From: Pseudomonadota bacterium
GTDB taxonomy: Bacteria; Pseudomonadota; Gammaproteobacteria; JAKAQQ01
Direction of reading: 5' to 3'
Length of the DNA: 62,356 nt
Assembly (NCBI GenBank): GCA_021839245.1
Contig: JAKCBQ010000007.1
Location: 1 to 62,356 of the forward strand
Shown: one piece after another, positions 54,171-62,356 of the stretch
Position numbering within the stretch: the stretch's first letter is position 1
Layout of the letters: each line of letters opens with the position of its first letter
Translations under genes and position numbers: made by a program
Notes under the pieces: model-generated
The model's input: only the letters and a program-made list of their open reading frames with translations
The model's database searches: none
Told to the model about the DNA's origin: nothing

Positions 54171-54716
54171 GTGAACCGTTCTCTCCCCCTCTTCCTTGCC
54201 CTCGTCGTTCTTGGAGGCTGTGCCCACCATCCCCAGGCGCTGCTCCCTGCCACCTTTCTCGCCCGGGCACGACGTCAAGACGCTCCCGTCGTAATCTACA
54301 GACTTGATGTCCCCGGAGTCCACACGCCGGCTGGGGGCGGGGTCGTCAGTCCGGTCGACGTTGATTTCCTCGTCACCGCCCACCGACCCCTCAGCCGGCT
54401 CCGACTCGTTCTCGAGGGCTACGACGGCCTCGGACTGCCTGTCGTTCATCGCCCGGGGCACCCGCTCGCTCTCGTGCTGACGCTCCCCGGCCCGTTTCTT
54501 CCCGGTGACAACTACGAAGCGACCTCGAGTCCCCAGGGGTTCCCCGGAGCGGGGGTGAGCTGCGTGCGTCTTGTGCGTCTGGTCGCCTGGGGAGCAAACC
54601 ACAGCCCACGGCACTGGCAAGAGCGAACTGTCTCGGGGCTTCTGGCTCCCGTTGTTCTCCGCCGCTGTCCCGACCTCGGGCCGACAGTCATGATTTACGG
54701 GACCTCTCACCCCTAA
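54171..54716 (+). CDS. Unknown lipoprotein
   Basis: 181 residues. GTG start 54171 with GGAGG at 54161-54165; the signal peptide LPLFLALVVLGGC ends in a lipobox Cys. The mature protein is beta-rich (VVIYRLDVPGVHTPAGGG, RLRLVLEGYDGLGLPVV, PFLPGDNYEATSS) and has two further Cys that could form a disulfide. No family recognised. It lies 52 bp after mshF and could be a pilus accessory, but there is no direct evidence. Confidence 0.6.
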   Translation: MNRSLPLFLALVVLGGCAHHPQALLPATFLARARRQDAPVVIYRLDVPGVHTPAGGGVVSPVDVDFLVTAHRPLSRLRLVLEGYDGLGLPVVHRPGHPLALVLTLPGPFLPGDNYEATSSPQGFPGAGVSCVRLVRLVAWGANHSPRHWQERTVSGLLAPVVLRRCPDLGPTVMIYGTSHP

Positions 54717-54768
54717 GTGGCAGCCCGCGGCAGGAGCCCCCTCCTCACCGCGGGCGGTGTTCTGCCAC
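54717..54768. terminator. Strong two-part hairpin between convergent genes
   Basis: Outer arms GTGGCAG (54717-54723) and CTGCCAC (54762-54768) enclose CCCGCGG (54724-54730) and CCGCGGG (54748-54754), all perfect, starting right after the lipoprotein stop. A further CGGGGG/CCCCCG hairpin follows. A bidirectional terminator or mRNA-protecting structure is likely. Confidence 0.6.
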
Positions 54769-54840
54769 CTCGGGCTCCGGGGGCGGCCACACCCCCGCCC
54801 GCGAAGAGCCCCGGGGGAATCGGGCGCGTCCGGGGGGCGA

Positions 54841-55398
54841 TCAGCCCTTGGCGGCGGGCGCCTCGTTCATCGCCGCAAGGATTTTGTCCGTCAGGTCATA
54901 GCCCCCGCTCGCCACGACGGCCCCGGCCTGTGAGCCATCGAGGATGAGCCCATAACCGTGGGTCTTGGCGTAGTTTTGGATCACCCCGAGAAGCTGCTTT
55001 TCGACCGGCTGGAAGAGCGTGCTGTGTTTTGCGTAGAGTGCGGCACGGATCTTCACGAACTTCTTGCGCAGCATTTCTTCCCCGTTCGTGAAGGCCTTGA
55101 TGTCGCGCGCACGGGCCTTTTGGCTTTCTTTCGGGAGCCGCGCACGAAGGGCCTTTTGTTCCTGCGCGAGCCGTGACTCCTGGATACGAAACCTCTTCTC
55201 AAGACGGGCGCGGTAAGCCTCGAAAATCTTCTCGGCCGCCAGGCCCGCCTTGCTGTGGGCCAGGACATAGCGGAGGTGAACGATGCCGATCTTGCCCTGG
55301 GCGTGGGCACGAGGGACCACGAGGACACAACAAATGAGCGCGGCCGCGAGAGCGAAGGCGGTGAAGGAGACGAGTCGGGCGACCGGATTCCGGTTCAT
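54841..55398 (-). CDS. OmpH/Skp-like periplasmic chaperone
   Basis: 185 residues with a signal peptide ending VPRAHA, then KIGIVHLRYVLAHSKAG, two long amphipathic helices (about 55-130) and YAKTHGYGLILDGSQAG, the OmpH pattern. Skp carries unfolded outer-membrane proteins. Normally skp sits between bamA and lpxD; here it is alone, so it may be a second copy. The helical arms look complete. Confidence 0.82.
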   Translation of the reverse strand: MNRNPVARLVSFTAFALAAALICCVLVVPRAHAQGKIGIVHLRYVLAHSKAGLAAEKIFEAYRARLEKRFRIQESRLAQEQKALRARLPKESQKARARDIKAFTNGEEMLRKKFVKIRAALYAKHSTLFQPVEKQLLGVIQNYAKTHGYGLILDGSQAGAVVASGGYDLTDKILAAMNEAPAAKG

Positions 55399-55518
55399 GG
55401 GAAGTCCTCATTGCAAGGCTGAGATCGAACGTGCGTTGGCGCACTGCTCTAGCATATACCATCGTGAACCATCCCTTTCTTGAGGGAGATCCCGAAGGGG
55501 ACCCTCACCCCGCGTCCC

Positions 55519-56301
55519 GTGCTCCGAATCGCCACCTGGAACGTCAACTCGCTGCGTGTACGCCTTCCCGCTCTTCTCGGGTGGATGGAGGAGGCCCGAC
55601 CCGACATCCTGGCACTCCAAGAGACGAAAGTCACCGATGCCCTCTTCCCTGCCGGCCCCCTGGCCACAGCCGGCTACGGTGAGCTTCTCCGACGTGGCGA
55701 ACGAGCCTACAACGGCGTGGCCCTTCTGGCCCGCGACAAACCTTTCCACGGGGCCTCCTTCCGCCTCGATGACGAAGCGGAGGAGGAAACCCGGTTCCTC
55801 GCCGCCACGTTGCCGGGCGGACTTCGTGTGATCACGGTCTACGTCCCAAACGGACGAACCGTCGACTCCCCGCATTTCGCACGCAAGACGGCCTGGCTCA
55901 AGACGCTTCGCGAACGTCTCGCCCAGGAACTCGACCACCATCCGCGCCTTGTGGTCCTCGGTGACTTCAACGTCGCCCCCGAGGAGCGCGATGTCGCCCG
56001 CCCAGCCGACTGGGCGGACTCTGTCCTCACACACGAAGCGGTCCGTCGCGCGTGGCGCGCGCTCCTCGACCTCGGACTTCACGACGCCTACCGGCACCGG
56101 TATCCCGAAGGGCGGGACTATACTTGGTGGGATTACCGCCGAGGGGCGTTCGCCCGTGACGATGGACTGCGCATCGACCACATCCTCCTCAGCACGACGC
56201 TCGCCGAACACCTGGGCGAGGTCCGGGTGGCGCGCGCGCTTCGCGCGGGGCCACGACCCTCAGACCACGCGCCCCTCGTCGTCGATCTGCGTTGGGACTG
56301 A
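55519..56301 (+). CDS. xthA: Exodeoxyribonuclease III
   Basis: A 260-residue AP endonuclease/3'-5' exonuclease. IATWNVNSLRVRLPALLGW (catalytic Asn), LALQETKV (metal Glu), YNGVALLAR, GDFNVAPEERDV (Asp/Asn), DYTWWDYR and GLRIDHILLS plus SDHAPL (catalytic Asp-His). It repairs abasic sites. The start is taken at GTG 55519 by family alignment; an upstream TTG (55480) would add 13 residues. Confidence 0.93.
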   Translation: MLRIATWNVNSLRVRLPALLGWMEEARPDILALQETKVTDALFPAGPLATAGYGELLRRGERAYNGVALLARDKPFHGASFRLDDEAEEETRFLAATLPGGLRVITVYVPNGRTVDSPHFARKTAWLKTLRERLAQELDHHPRLVVLGDFNVAPEERDVARPADWADSVLTHEAVRRAWRALLDLGLHDAYRHRYPEGRDYTWWDYRRGAFARDDGLRIDHILLSTTLAEHLGEVRVARALRAGPRPSDHAPLVVDLRWD

Positions 56302-56307
56302 GCACCC

Positions 56308-56658
56308 GTGCGTCTCGTGAGTGTGCGCGTGCGCGCTTGCGGGCACCGTCTTGCGCTGCATTTCGACGACGGTTCGAAGCCGGAGCTTGAGGCGGCTTAC
56401 CTGAGGGTGTTCTCGCCGTCCGCGGAGGGCGGCAGCGGCCCCGCGCGGCTTCTCCCCACAGGCAAGGACGAGGTCCGCATCGTGCGGATCGAGAATGTGG
56501 GTCGCTACGCCCTCCGCCTGATCTTTGACGACGGCCACGACAGTGGTCTTTACACGCACGAGACGCTTCACCGTCTTGCGATCGAGGCCCCCGAGCGCTG
56601 GGCGGCCTACCGCGCGCGCCAAGCGCGGGCGGGTGGCGCGCAAAAGGATCACCCATGA
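56308..56658 (+). CDS. DUF971 family protein
   Basis: 116 residues with LALHFDDGSKPELEAAYLRV and YALRLIFDDGHDSGLYTHET, the DUF971 (gamma-butyrobetaine hydroxylase N-terminal-like) fold, which often binds metal. The family commonly precedes ubiE in proteobacteria, as here (ATGA overlap). Its function is undefined; links to cofactor or Fe-S metabolism are suggested by families such as ApbC fusions. Confidence 0.85.
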   Translation: MRLVSVRVRACGHRLALHFDDGSKPELEAAYLRVFSPSAEGGSGPARLLPTGKDEVRIVRIENVGRYALRLIFDDGHDSGLYTHETLHRLAIEAPERWAAYRARQARAGGAQKDHP

Positions 56659-57407
56659 CCGACGACCCAAAGCGCACGGACGTCGATTTCGGCTTTGCCC
56701 GTGTCTCCGCAGAAGAAAAGACGCGTCGCGTCCAAGCCGTCTTCACCTCGGTCGCGTCACGCTACGACCTCATGAACGACCTCATGTCGGGCGGACTCCA
56801 CCGTCTGTGGAAGCGCTTCGCCATCGCAGCGCTGGCCCTTCCCCCCCACGCCCGCGTGCTCGATCTCGCCTGCGGGACCGGCGACCTCACCCTCCGTCTG
56901 GCCCGCCGACAAGAAACCGCACGCCTCGTCGCCTGCGACCGCAACCCCGCCATGCTCCGTTTGGCCCGTGCGAAACTCGAGGACGACGGCCACCTGGGAG
57001 TCCGCCCCGTCTGCGCCGACGCTGAAGCCCTTCCCTTCCCAGACGCGAGTTTCGATGCGGTGATCATCGGTTTCGGCCTGCGCAACGTCACCCACCCCGA
57101 ACAGGCATTGGCCGAGATGCACCGTGTGCTCGCTCCGTCCGGCCGAGCCGTTGTTCTCGAGTTCTCCCGTCTTCGTCCCCGCATTCTGACCCCGCTCTAC
57201 GATTTCTACTCGTTTCGTGTCCTTCCCCGTCTCGGGGCCGTCGTGGCGGGGGACGCCGCCAGTTACCGTTACCTGGCCGAATCGATCCGCCGCCACCCCG
57301 ATCAGGAGACACTGGCCGCATGGATGCGCGCAAGCGGATTCGCCGATGTCCGCTACTACGATCTCCACGGGGGCCTCGTCGCGGTCCACCGGGGGATTCG
57401 CCCGTGA
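56655..57407 (+). CDS. ubiE: Ubiquinone/menaquinone C-methyltransferase UbiE
   Basis: A 250-residue class I SAM methyltransferase. VFTSVASRYDLMNDLMSGGL and HRLWKRF (UbiE signature), motif I VLDLACGTGDLTLRLARRQ, motif II IIGFGLRNVTHPEQAL, then GRAVVLEFSRL. It methylates the demethoxyquinol ring in ubiquinone synthesis. ATGA overlap with DUF971, GTGA overlap with ubiJ. Confidence 0.96.
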   Translation: MTDDPKRTDVDFGFARVSAEEKTRRVQAVFTSVASRYDLMNDLMSGGLHRLWKRFAIAALALPPHARVLDLACGTGDLTLRLARRQETARLVACDRNPAMLRLARAKLEDDGHLGVRPVCADAEALPFPDASFDAVIIGFGLRNVTHPEQALAEMHRVLAPSGRAVVLEFSRLRPRILTPLYDFYSFRVLPRLGAVVAGDAASYRYLAESIRRHPDQETLAAWMRASGFADVRYYDLHGGLVAVHRGIRP

Positions 57408-57967
57408 AGGGAGACGCCCGTCGGGTCCCCGGGTTCCTCGCCGTTCTTCTCCGCCGTCTTGGTGAGGAGCATGGTGAGCTCGGTGCGCTCTCGGCTCCAC
57501 TCGCGGGACGCCGTCTCGCCCTCGAAGGGCTTCTGCCCCACGGCCGGAGACTCGTTGTGACCTGGGGGCCAGACGGCCCGTCGGTTGCGACGGGGGGGGA
57601 CGACCCGGCCGATCTCACCCTGAGCGGGCCGCCGGGAGCCTTTCTCGATCTCCTCCTCCGTGGGGCGAGCCGGCGCTTGAGTCTCAGCGGCCGGCTTGAT
57701 CTGGCACACGATCTCAGCCGTTACCTGAACGAGCTCATCGCCACCCGGCGCGAAGCCCTCGCGGTCGTCTTGGGCGATCCGCTTCTCGGTCTTTTCGAAC
57801 GGGGCGCGGAGCGCCTGGGTGCCTTTCTCGTGGAGTTCATCCGCCAGGGACATGGCCCCGCCAACCTTCTCGTGACCCGCGACCAATGGACGGATCTCGC
57901 CGAGGACGCCCGGGGGCTCCGCACCCGTCTCGAAACTCTCGTCTCCCATCCGCTCCTGCGCCCGTGA
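57404..57967 (+). CDS. ubiJ: Ubiquinone biosynthesis accessory protein UbiJ
   Basis: 187 residues starting at GTG 57404. An SCP2 lipid-binding domain (about 30-110; RLALEGLLPHGRRLVVTWG and PADLTLSGPPGAFLDLLL) is followed by a helical tail (YLNELIATRREALAVVLGDP). UbiJ with UbiK organises the soluble Coq metabolon in E. coli. The ubiE-ubiJ-ubiB order is conserved. Confidence 0.9.
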   Translation: MKGDARRVPGFLAVLLRRLGEEHGELGALSAPLAGRRLALEGLLPHGRRLVVTWGPDGPSVATGGDDPADLTLSGPPGAFLDLLLRGASRRLSLSGRLDLAHDLSRYLNELIATRREALAVVLGDPLLGLFERGAERLGAFLVEFIRQGHGPANLLVTRDQWTDLAEDARGLRTRLETLVSHPLLRP

Positions 57968-59556
57968 GCCGTCTGCGTTCAGCCCTCCGGCTTGCCCGCA
58001 TCCAGTGGATACTCGTGCGCCACGGACTCGACGAGCTCGTCGTCCTCACCCCGTTTCTCCGTCCTCTCCGGGGGCTCATTCCTCTCCTCCCCTGGCACTG
58101 GATTCGCCGTGAGACCCCGCTGCCGGTGCGACTGCGTCTCGCCCTCGAAGCCCTCGGGCCGATTTACATCAAATTCGGCCAGACCCTCTCGACCCGCCGT
58201 GATCTTCTCCCGGAAGCGTATGCCGATGAGCTCGCGCGACTTCAGGACCGCGTCCCGCCCTTTCCCGGAGAGCAGGCTCGGAGGATCATTTCCGCCGAGC
58301 TCGGGCGACCGCCCGAGGCCCTTTTCGCCCGCTTCGAGGACCGCCCGCTGGCCTCGGCTTCCCTCGCCCAAGTGCACGCCGCGCGTCTGCCCGGAGGCGA
58401 GGACGTGGTCGTCAAAATCCTCCGCCCCGGGATCGAAAAGGTGATCCGACGAGATCTCGATCTCCTGGCTCTTCTCGCCGGACTCGTCGAACGCTACCAT
58501 CCGTACGGACGACGTTTGCGGCCACGGGAGATCGTCGCCGAATTCGACCGCACACTCAGCCGTGAACTTGACCTCACGCTCGAAGCGGCGAACGCCGTGG
58601 TCCTGCGCCGCAACGCCCGACCGGAACTCCGTCTTCATGTGCCCCGCGTCTTTTGGGAGTACACCCGCACGCGGGTCCTGGTCCTCGAACGGGTCGGGGG
58701 GATCCCGATCGGGGATCAGGGCCGACTGCGCGCGCTTGGTGTCAACCGCCGGGCTCTCGCCGCACTTGGCGTCCGCATCTTCTTCACGCAGGTCTTCGTG
58801 GATAACTTCTTCCACGCGGACATGCATCCGGGGAATCTCTTCGTCGACGCCCGCGACCCCCACCGACCCGCCATCGCCGTGGTCGACTTCGGCATCGTCG
58901 GGACGCTGAGCGCCGAAGACCGCTATTACCTCGCCGCCAATGTCCACGCCTTCTTCAACCGCGACTTTCGGCGCATCGCCGACCTCCACATCCGTTCAGG
59001 CTGGGTTCCTCCGGGAACTTCCCCCGAGGAACTCGAAAGCGCTGTCCGTTCGGTCTGTGAACCCATTTTTGGCCGCCCCCTCCACGAGATTTCGCTCGGC
59101 CTTGTCCTGACACGACTCCTCTCGATTGCGCGCCGCTTTGACGTCACGATCAAACCCGAGCTTCTCCTTCTCCAGAAAACGCTCATCGCCGTCGAGGGTC
59201 TTGGGCGCGAGCTCGATCCCGACCTCGACCTCTGGCGCACGGCCAAGCCTCTCATCACCCGCTGGATGCGCCGCAACGTCTGGCCGACACCGGAACTTCG
59301 TCGGCTGGTCCGCGAGCTGCCCACGCTCGTCGAACGGCTTCCCGCTCTCCTCCGCCGTCTCGAAGAGACGCCCGTCACGAACCTTCCAGTCCCTCGTCGT
59401 TTTCCCTGGCTCGAGACCGCCGCAGCACTGACCGCCGGTGGGGCGCTTGCTCTCCTGGCCGTCGGCTCCGCGCACCGCACCCTCGACCTTGGGCTTGCAT
59501 TCCTTGGGCTCGGCGTCCTCTTCATTCGCGCCCTTCGTCCGCCCCCCCATCCGTGA
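57964..59556 (+). CDS. ubiB: Ubiquinone biosynthesis kinase-like protein UbiB
   Basis: 530 residues, an atypical kinase/ATPase. GPIYIKFGQTLSTRRDLL has the KxGQ motif, LASASLAQVHAARLPGGED the Ala-rich loop, FHADMHPGNLFVD the catalytic region, and VVDFGIVG the DFG. Two C-terminal hydrophobic helices (about 475-520) anchor it in the inner membrane. The GTG 57964 start overlaps ubiJ. It is needed for ubiquinone synthesis, probably by extracting lipid intermediates. Confidence 0.95.
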   Translation: MSRLRSALRLARIQWILVRHGLDELVVLTPFLRPLRGLIPLLPWHWIRRETPLPVRLRLALEALGPIYIKFGQTLSTRRDLLPEAYADELARLQDRVPPFPGEQARRIISAELGRPPEALFARFEDRPLASASLAQVHAARLPGGEDVVVKILRPGIEKVIRRDLDLLALLAGLVERYHPYGRRLRPREIVAEFDRTLSRELDLTLEAANAVVLRRNARPELRLHVPRVFWEYTRTRVLVLERVGGIPIGDQGRLRALGVNRRALAALGVRIFFTQVFVDNFFHADMHPGNLFVDARDPHRPAIAVVDFGIVGTLSAEDRYYLAANVHAFFNRDFRRIADLHIRSGWVPPGTSPEELESAVRSVCEPIFGRPLHEISLGLVLTRLLSIARRFDVTIKPELLLLQKTLIAVEGLGRELDPDLDLWRTAKPLITRWMRRNVWPTPELRRLVRELPTLVERLPALLRRLEETPVTNLPVPRRFPWLETAAALTAGGALALLAVGSAHRTLDLGLAFLGLGVLFIRALRPPPHP

Positions 59557-60731
59557 GGCATCTCTCGTGGCAAGCCGAGGAGGGGCCGTTGTTCGTCGCG
59601 GCCGAGCTCCCGCCACTGACCCCTGAGGAGACCGCACGGGTGACGGCCATGCGCCGCCATCTGCACGCACTCGTGCAAGCGTCGGGTGGTCTTCTTCCTT
59701 TCGCGCGTTTCATGGAAGAAGCCCTCTACGCCCCCGGTCTCGGTTACTACGCCGCCGGCCGTCGCGTCTTCGGACCCGGAGGCGACTACACGACGGCGAG
59801 CAGCGAAAGTGACGCTTACGCCGCCCTCTTCGCGCACAAGGCGGCGGGGCTCATGCACGCGGGCCTGCCGCCCGAGGTTCTCGAGATCGGACCGGGGACG
59901 GGCCGTTTTGCCGCCGATTTCCTGGGTGAGCTTCACCGACGGGGCGTCGCTCTCAAAGCCTACCACCTCCTCGAACCGCACCTTCCGCAAGAGCAAGAAC
60001 AGCGTTCGCGACTCGGCAACGGGGGGGAACAGGCGTTTCACTGGTGCCGGCGTGCGCCCGCGGGCTTCCGCGGCCTCGTCCTCGCGCACGAGGTCTTCGA
60101 CGCTCAACCATGCTCGCGCTTTACGTGGGACGGCCGTAGCCTCCACGGTTGGGGACTTGTGACGGAGGGCGACCGCCTGGGCTGGCGCCTTGGGCCCGCG
60201 GAGCCCGATCTCGCCGCAGAGATCGCCGTCATCGGAGCCGAGCTCGATGCGCCGCTGCCTGTTCCTTATGTCTCGGAGGTCGCCGCGGACTACGGCCGTG
60301 TCTTCACCCTCCTCGAGGAGATTCCCGAAGCTCTTTTTCTCATCGTCGATTACGGCCACCCCCGCCGGGAGTTTTACCACCGCGATCGGTGCTCGGGGAC
60401 CCTTCGCTGCCACTACCGTCAGCGGGTGCACGACGACCCGCTCCACGCCCCCGGAGCGGAGGACATCACGGCGCATGTCGATTTCAGCCGCCTCGCCAGC
60501 CTGGCGGACACGGTGGGTTGGACGGTCGAAGGGTTTACCTCTCTCGCCGGCTTTGCGGTGGCTCAGGGGAGCCTTGAGGCTGTGGCGATTTCGCAGGAGC
60601 GGCGGCGTGCGCTCGCCCGTCTCGTCGACCCCTCGGTGATGGGAGAAGTCTTCAAAGTCCTCGTCCTCGTGCGCGGGGAAAATCTCCCCCTCCCTGACCT
60701 CGAGAGAGGCGATCGGCTCGCAAGCCTCTGA
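59553..60731 (+). CDS. MidA/NDUFAF7-like SAM-dependent methyltransferase (COG1565)
   Basis: 392 residues. FARFMEEALYAPGLGYYAAG is the family start, then GDYTTASSESDAYAALF, SAM motif EVLEIGPGTGRFAADFL, LVLAHEVFDAQPC and LIVDYGHPRREFYH, ending HVDFSRLASLADTVGW. Mitochondrial members methylate a complex I subunit; bacterial roles are not settled. The GTG start overlaps ubiB by GTGA, extending the quinone operon into a respiratory context. Confidence 0.9.
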   Translation: MRHLSWQAEEGPLFVAAELPPLTPEETARVTAMRRHLHALVQASGGLLPFARFMEEALYAPGLGYYAAGRRVFGPGGDYTTASSESDAYAALFAHKAAGLMHAGLPPEVLEIGPGTGRFAADFLGELHRRGVALKAYHLLEPHLPQEQEQRSRLGNGGEQAFHWCRRAPAGFRGLVLAHEVFDAQPCSRFTWDGRSLHGWGLVTEGDRLGWRLGPAEPDLAAEIAVIGAELDAPLPVPYVSEVAADYGRVFTLLEEIPEALFLIVDYGHPRREFYHRDRCSGTLRCHYRQRVHDDPLHAPGAEDITAHVDFSRLASLADTVGWTVEGFTSLAGFAVAQGSLEAVAISQERRRALARLVDPSVMGEVFKVLVLVRGENLPLPDLERGDRLASL

Positions 60732-60740
60732 GAGGTCGAT

Positions 60741-61358
60741 TCAGGGCGGCAGGGATCGGACCATGAGAAGCGGTCGGTAGTGGTGCTCGGCCAGGATGCG
60801 GCGGATCCGGTTGAGGCGTGGGAGATCGGTGATGGGCCCGATGCGCACGCGATGCCAAACCACGCCGTTCGGGAGTTGGGCGCGGTCGATGCGGGCGCCG
60901 AGCCCGAGAAGGCCGAGCTCAGCAACGACCTTCTTCGCGCGCGCACGACGCCGGAACGATGCGACCTGGAGAACATAGCGTCCCGGACGCAGCACAGGGC
61001 GGCGATCGCGATCGAGGGTGACGTGCCGATCGCGGGTGGTGTTGATCACCTCCGGATGACGGAGACGCGCGCCACCGACCTCGCGAAGGACGTAATAGAA
61101 GGTGTAGGTATGGGCCTCCCGAAGCACCTTCTGAGGAACGGGTTGGGGACGGTAGACGGGCGACGCCGGCGGGGGAGGAGGGGCGTTCGCCACTCGCGCG
61201 ACACGGCGCACCGCCCAGACGGCAGCCGCCACGAGGAGGATGAGGAGAGCGGCGTACGCGAGAGTGTGCGATCTTCCCTTCCTGGAGGAGGGAGGAGGGC
61301 GGCGGCGTGGACGCGGGGAGGGGCGTCGCCGCACGGTGGAAGGCGAACGGCGTTTCAC
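60741..61358 (-). CDS. SPOR-domain protein (FtsN/DedD-like)
   Basis: 205 residues: a very basic cytoplasmic N-terminus (about 1-32, Arg/Pro-rich), one membrane helix (33-49, YAALLILLVAAAVWAV), a Pro-rich linker and a C-terminal SPOR domain (about 125-200, YVLQVASFRRRARAKKVVAE, VWHRVRIGPI). It binds denuded glycan at the septum. It lies right after argS, as ftsN-like genes do in many gammaproteobacteria, overlapping argS by ATGA. Confidence 0.87.
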   Translation of the reverse strand: MKRRSPSTVRRRPSPRPRRRPPPSSRKGRSHTLAYAALLILLVAAAVWAVRRVARVANAPPPPPASPVYRPQPVPQKVLREAHTYTFYYVLREVGGARLRHPEVINTTRDRHVTLDRDRRPVLRPGRYVLQVASFRRRARAKKVVAELGLLGLGARIDRAQLPNGVVWHRVRIGPITDLPRLNRIRRILAEHHYRPLLMVRSLPP

Positions 61359-62356
61359 ATCCGCTCCGGAGCCGAGACGCCGATCAGGGCGAGCCCGTGT
61401 CGGAGCACCGTCCCGACCCCCGCGGCCAACGCGAGCCTTGGGGTGCGCAGCCCACCTTCGGCGTCAAGCACCGGGGTGTGGGCGTACCAGTTGTGGAACT
61501 CCCCGGCCAGATCGCGCAGGTACTGGGCGAGGATGTGCGGAGCGCGCTGGGCCGCGGCCTCGTGAAGCGCTTCCGCGTACGCAGCCAGACGCACGAGGAG
61601 ACGTCTTTCGGCCTCTTCCGTGAGGCGCTCCAGTTCCTGAACCTCGAGGGTGTCTGCTCCAGCTTTGCGCAGAAGCCCGCACACACGGGTGTGGGCGTAC
61701 TGAACGTAGTAAACGGGATTGTCCGGGCTCTGACGGACGGCAAGGTCGAGGTCGAAGTCAAGCGGCTGCGGGTGCGAACGCAGCACGTAAAAGAAGCGGG
61801 CGGCATCGCGACCGACTTCCTCGCGAAGCTGACGCAACGTGACGAAATCGCCGGCGCGCGTCGACATGCGCGCCCGTTCTCCCCCACGCCAGAGGGTGAC
61901 GAACTGAACGAGTACAACCTCGAGCCGCTCGGGCGGCTCGATCCCGAGCGCGTGAAGTCCTGCGTGAAGGCGTGGTGCGTAGCCGTGATGATCGGCCCCA
62001 AAGACGTCGATGAAACGATCGTAGCCGCGATCGGCCTTCTCGACGTGATAGGCCAGATCGGGTGTGAAGTACGTGTACGTCCCCGCAGAACGGACGAGGA
62101 CACGGTCCTTCTCGTCACCGTACGCGGTGGCCCGGAGCCAGAGCGCTCCCTCATTTTCGTAAACCGCCTGCCGCCCGCGCAGCCGGTCGAGGAGGGACTC
62201 GATCACGCCTGCCGAACGAAGCTCACGCTCCGAAGTCCAGCGATCGAAGCGGACTCCAAAGGCCGCCAGATCCTCGCGGATCTCTTCCCGCATGGCCTCG
62301 AGAGCCTCGTCGAACACCTTCCGGTAGTCCTCTTCACCGAGGGCCGCGCGGGCGGC
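61355..62356 (-). CDS. argS: Arginyl-tRNA synthetase, 5' end cut by window edge
   Basis: The visible 333 residues are the C-terminal half. DLAYHVEKADRGYDRFIDVF, then GADHHGYAPRLHAGLHALGI, LVQFVTLWRGGERARMSTRA (the ArgS form of KMSKS) and the anticodon-binding DALR domain with YYVQYAHTRVCGLLRKAG, WYAHTPVLDAE and VLRHGLALIGVSAPERM. The frame stays open to the right edge; the HIGH region lies outside. Confidence 0.95.
   Translation of the reverse strand, partial: AARAALGEEDYRKVFDEALEAMREEIREDLAAFGVRFDRWTSERELRSAGVIESLLDRLRGRQAVYENEGALWLRATAYGDEKDRVLVRSAGTYTYFTPDLAYHVEKADRGYDRFIDVFGADHHGYAPRLHAGLHALGIEPPERLEVVLVQFVTLWRGGERARMSTRAGDFVTLRQLREEVGRDAARFFYVLRSHPQPLDFDLDLAVRQSPDNPVYYVQYAHTRVCGLLRKAGADTLEVQELERLTEEAERRLLVRLAAYAEALHEAAAQRAPHILAQYLRDLAGEFHNWYAHTPVLDAEGGLRTPRLALAAGVGTVLRHGLALIGVSAPERM

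Overview
The window is high-GC chromosomal DNA, most likely from a gammaproteobacterium. The evidence is conserved gene order: tesA facing ybbA-ybbP, rhodanese-grxC-secB-gpsA, rpsU-yqeY-dnaG near rpoD, DUF971-ubiE-ubiJ-ubiB, and an MSHA-type pilus assembly operon. The exact lineage cannot be named from sequence alone. Genes are dense and many are joined by NTGA stop/start overlaps, using ATG, GTG and even TTG starts. Apart from IS remnants there is no prophage, CRISPR array, rRNA or intact transposon.

Layout. 1-8.6 kb: a partial dtd-like gene with an altered active site, an EamA transporter, a GT-83-like glycosyltransferase, rlmJ, a DUF2784 membrane protein, a fused alpha-beta 2-oxoacid dehydrogenase E1 with glutaryl-CoA dehydrogenase, and a SlyB-type lipoprotein. 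8.8-13.8 kb: an outer-membrane protein, an ECF sigma/anti-sigma pair, an APC permease, and a PRMT-like methyltransferase that belongs to the ybbA-ybbP operon. 16.9-22.3 kb: tesA-fadD, an unknown Gln-rich protein, fadI-hemH, and a CAU tRNA.

23.1-26.9 kb holds the most interesting locus: a lysine 2,3-aminomutase with all the lysine- and PLP-binding residues I could map, two different ATP-grasp ligases and a GNAT acetyltransferase, all overlapping. It probably makes a beta-lysine-derived amide or peptide. 27-33.4 kb is the macromolecular synthesis operon (rpsU-yqeY-dnaG), separated from rpoD by a Gly-rich lipoprotein and a decayed IS21-family end. A PKHD hydroxylase gene, frameshifted near its end, converges on rpoD.

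34-44 kb: malate dehydrogenase; a GntR(YtrA)-ABC-permease-adhesin-like operon with a near-consensus promoter; an amino-acid permease; a hydrolase; rhodanese-grxC-secB-gpsA-pyrD. 44.5-54.1 kb is a complete MSHA assembly operon (actin-like protein, PilN/O/P-like proteins, secretin, AAA ATPase, TPR protein, MshE ATPase, MshG, MshF) with no pilin genes. 54-62.4 kb: a lipoprotein, an OmpH/Skp-like chaperone, xthA, DUF971-ubiE-ubiJ-ubiB-midA (aerobic ubiquinone synthesis plus a MidA-family methyltransferase), and convergent SPOR-argS running off the right edge.
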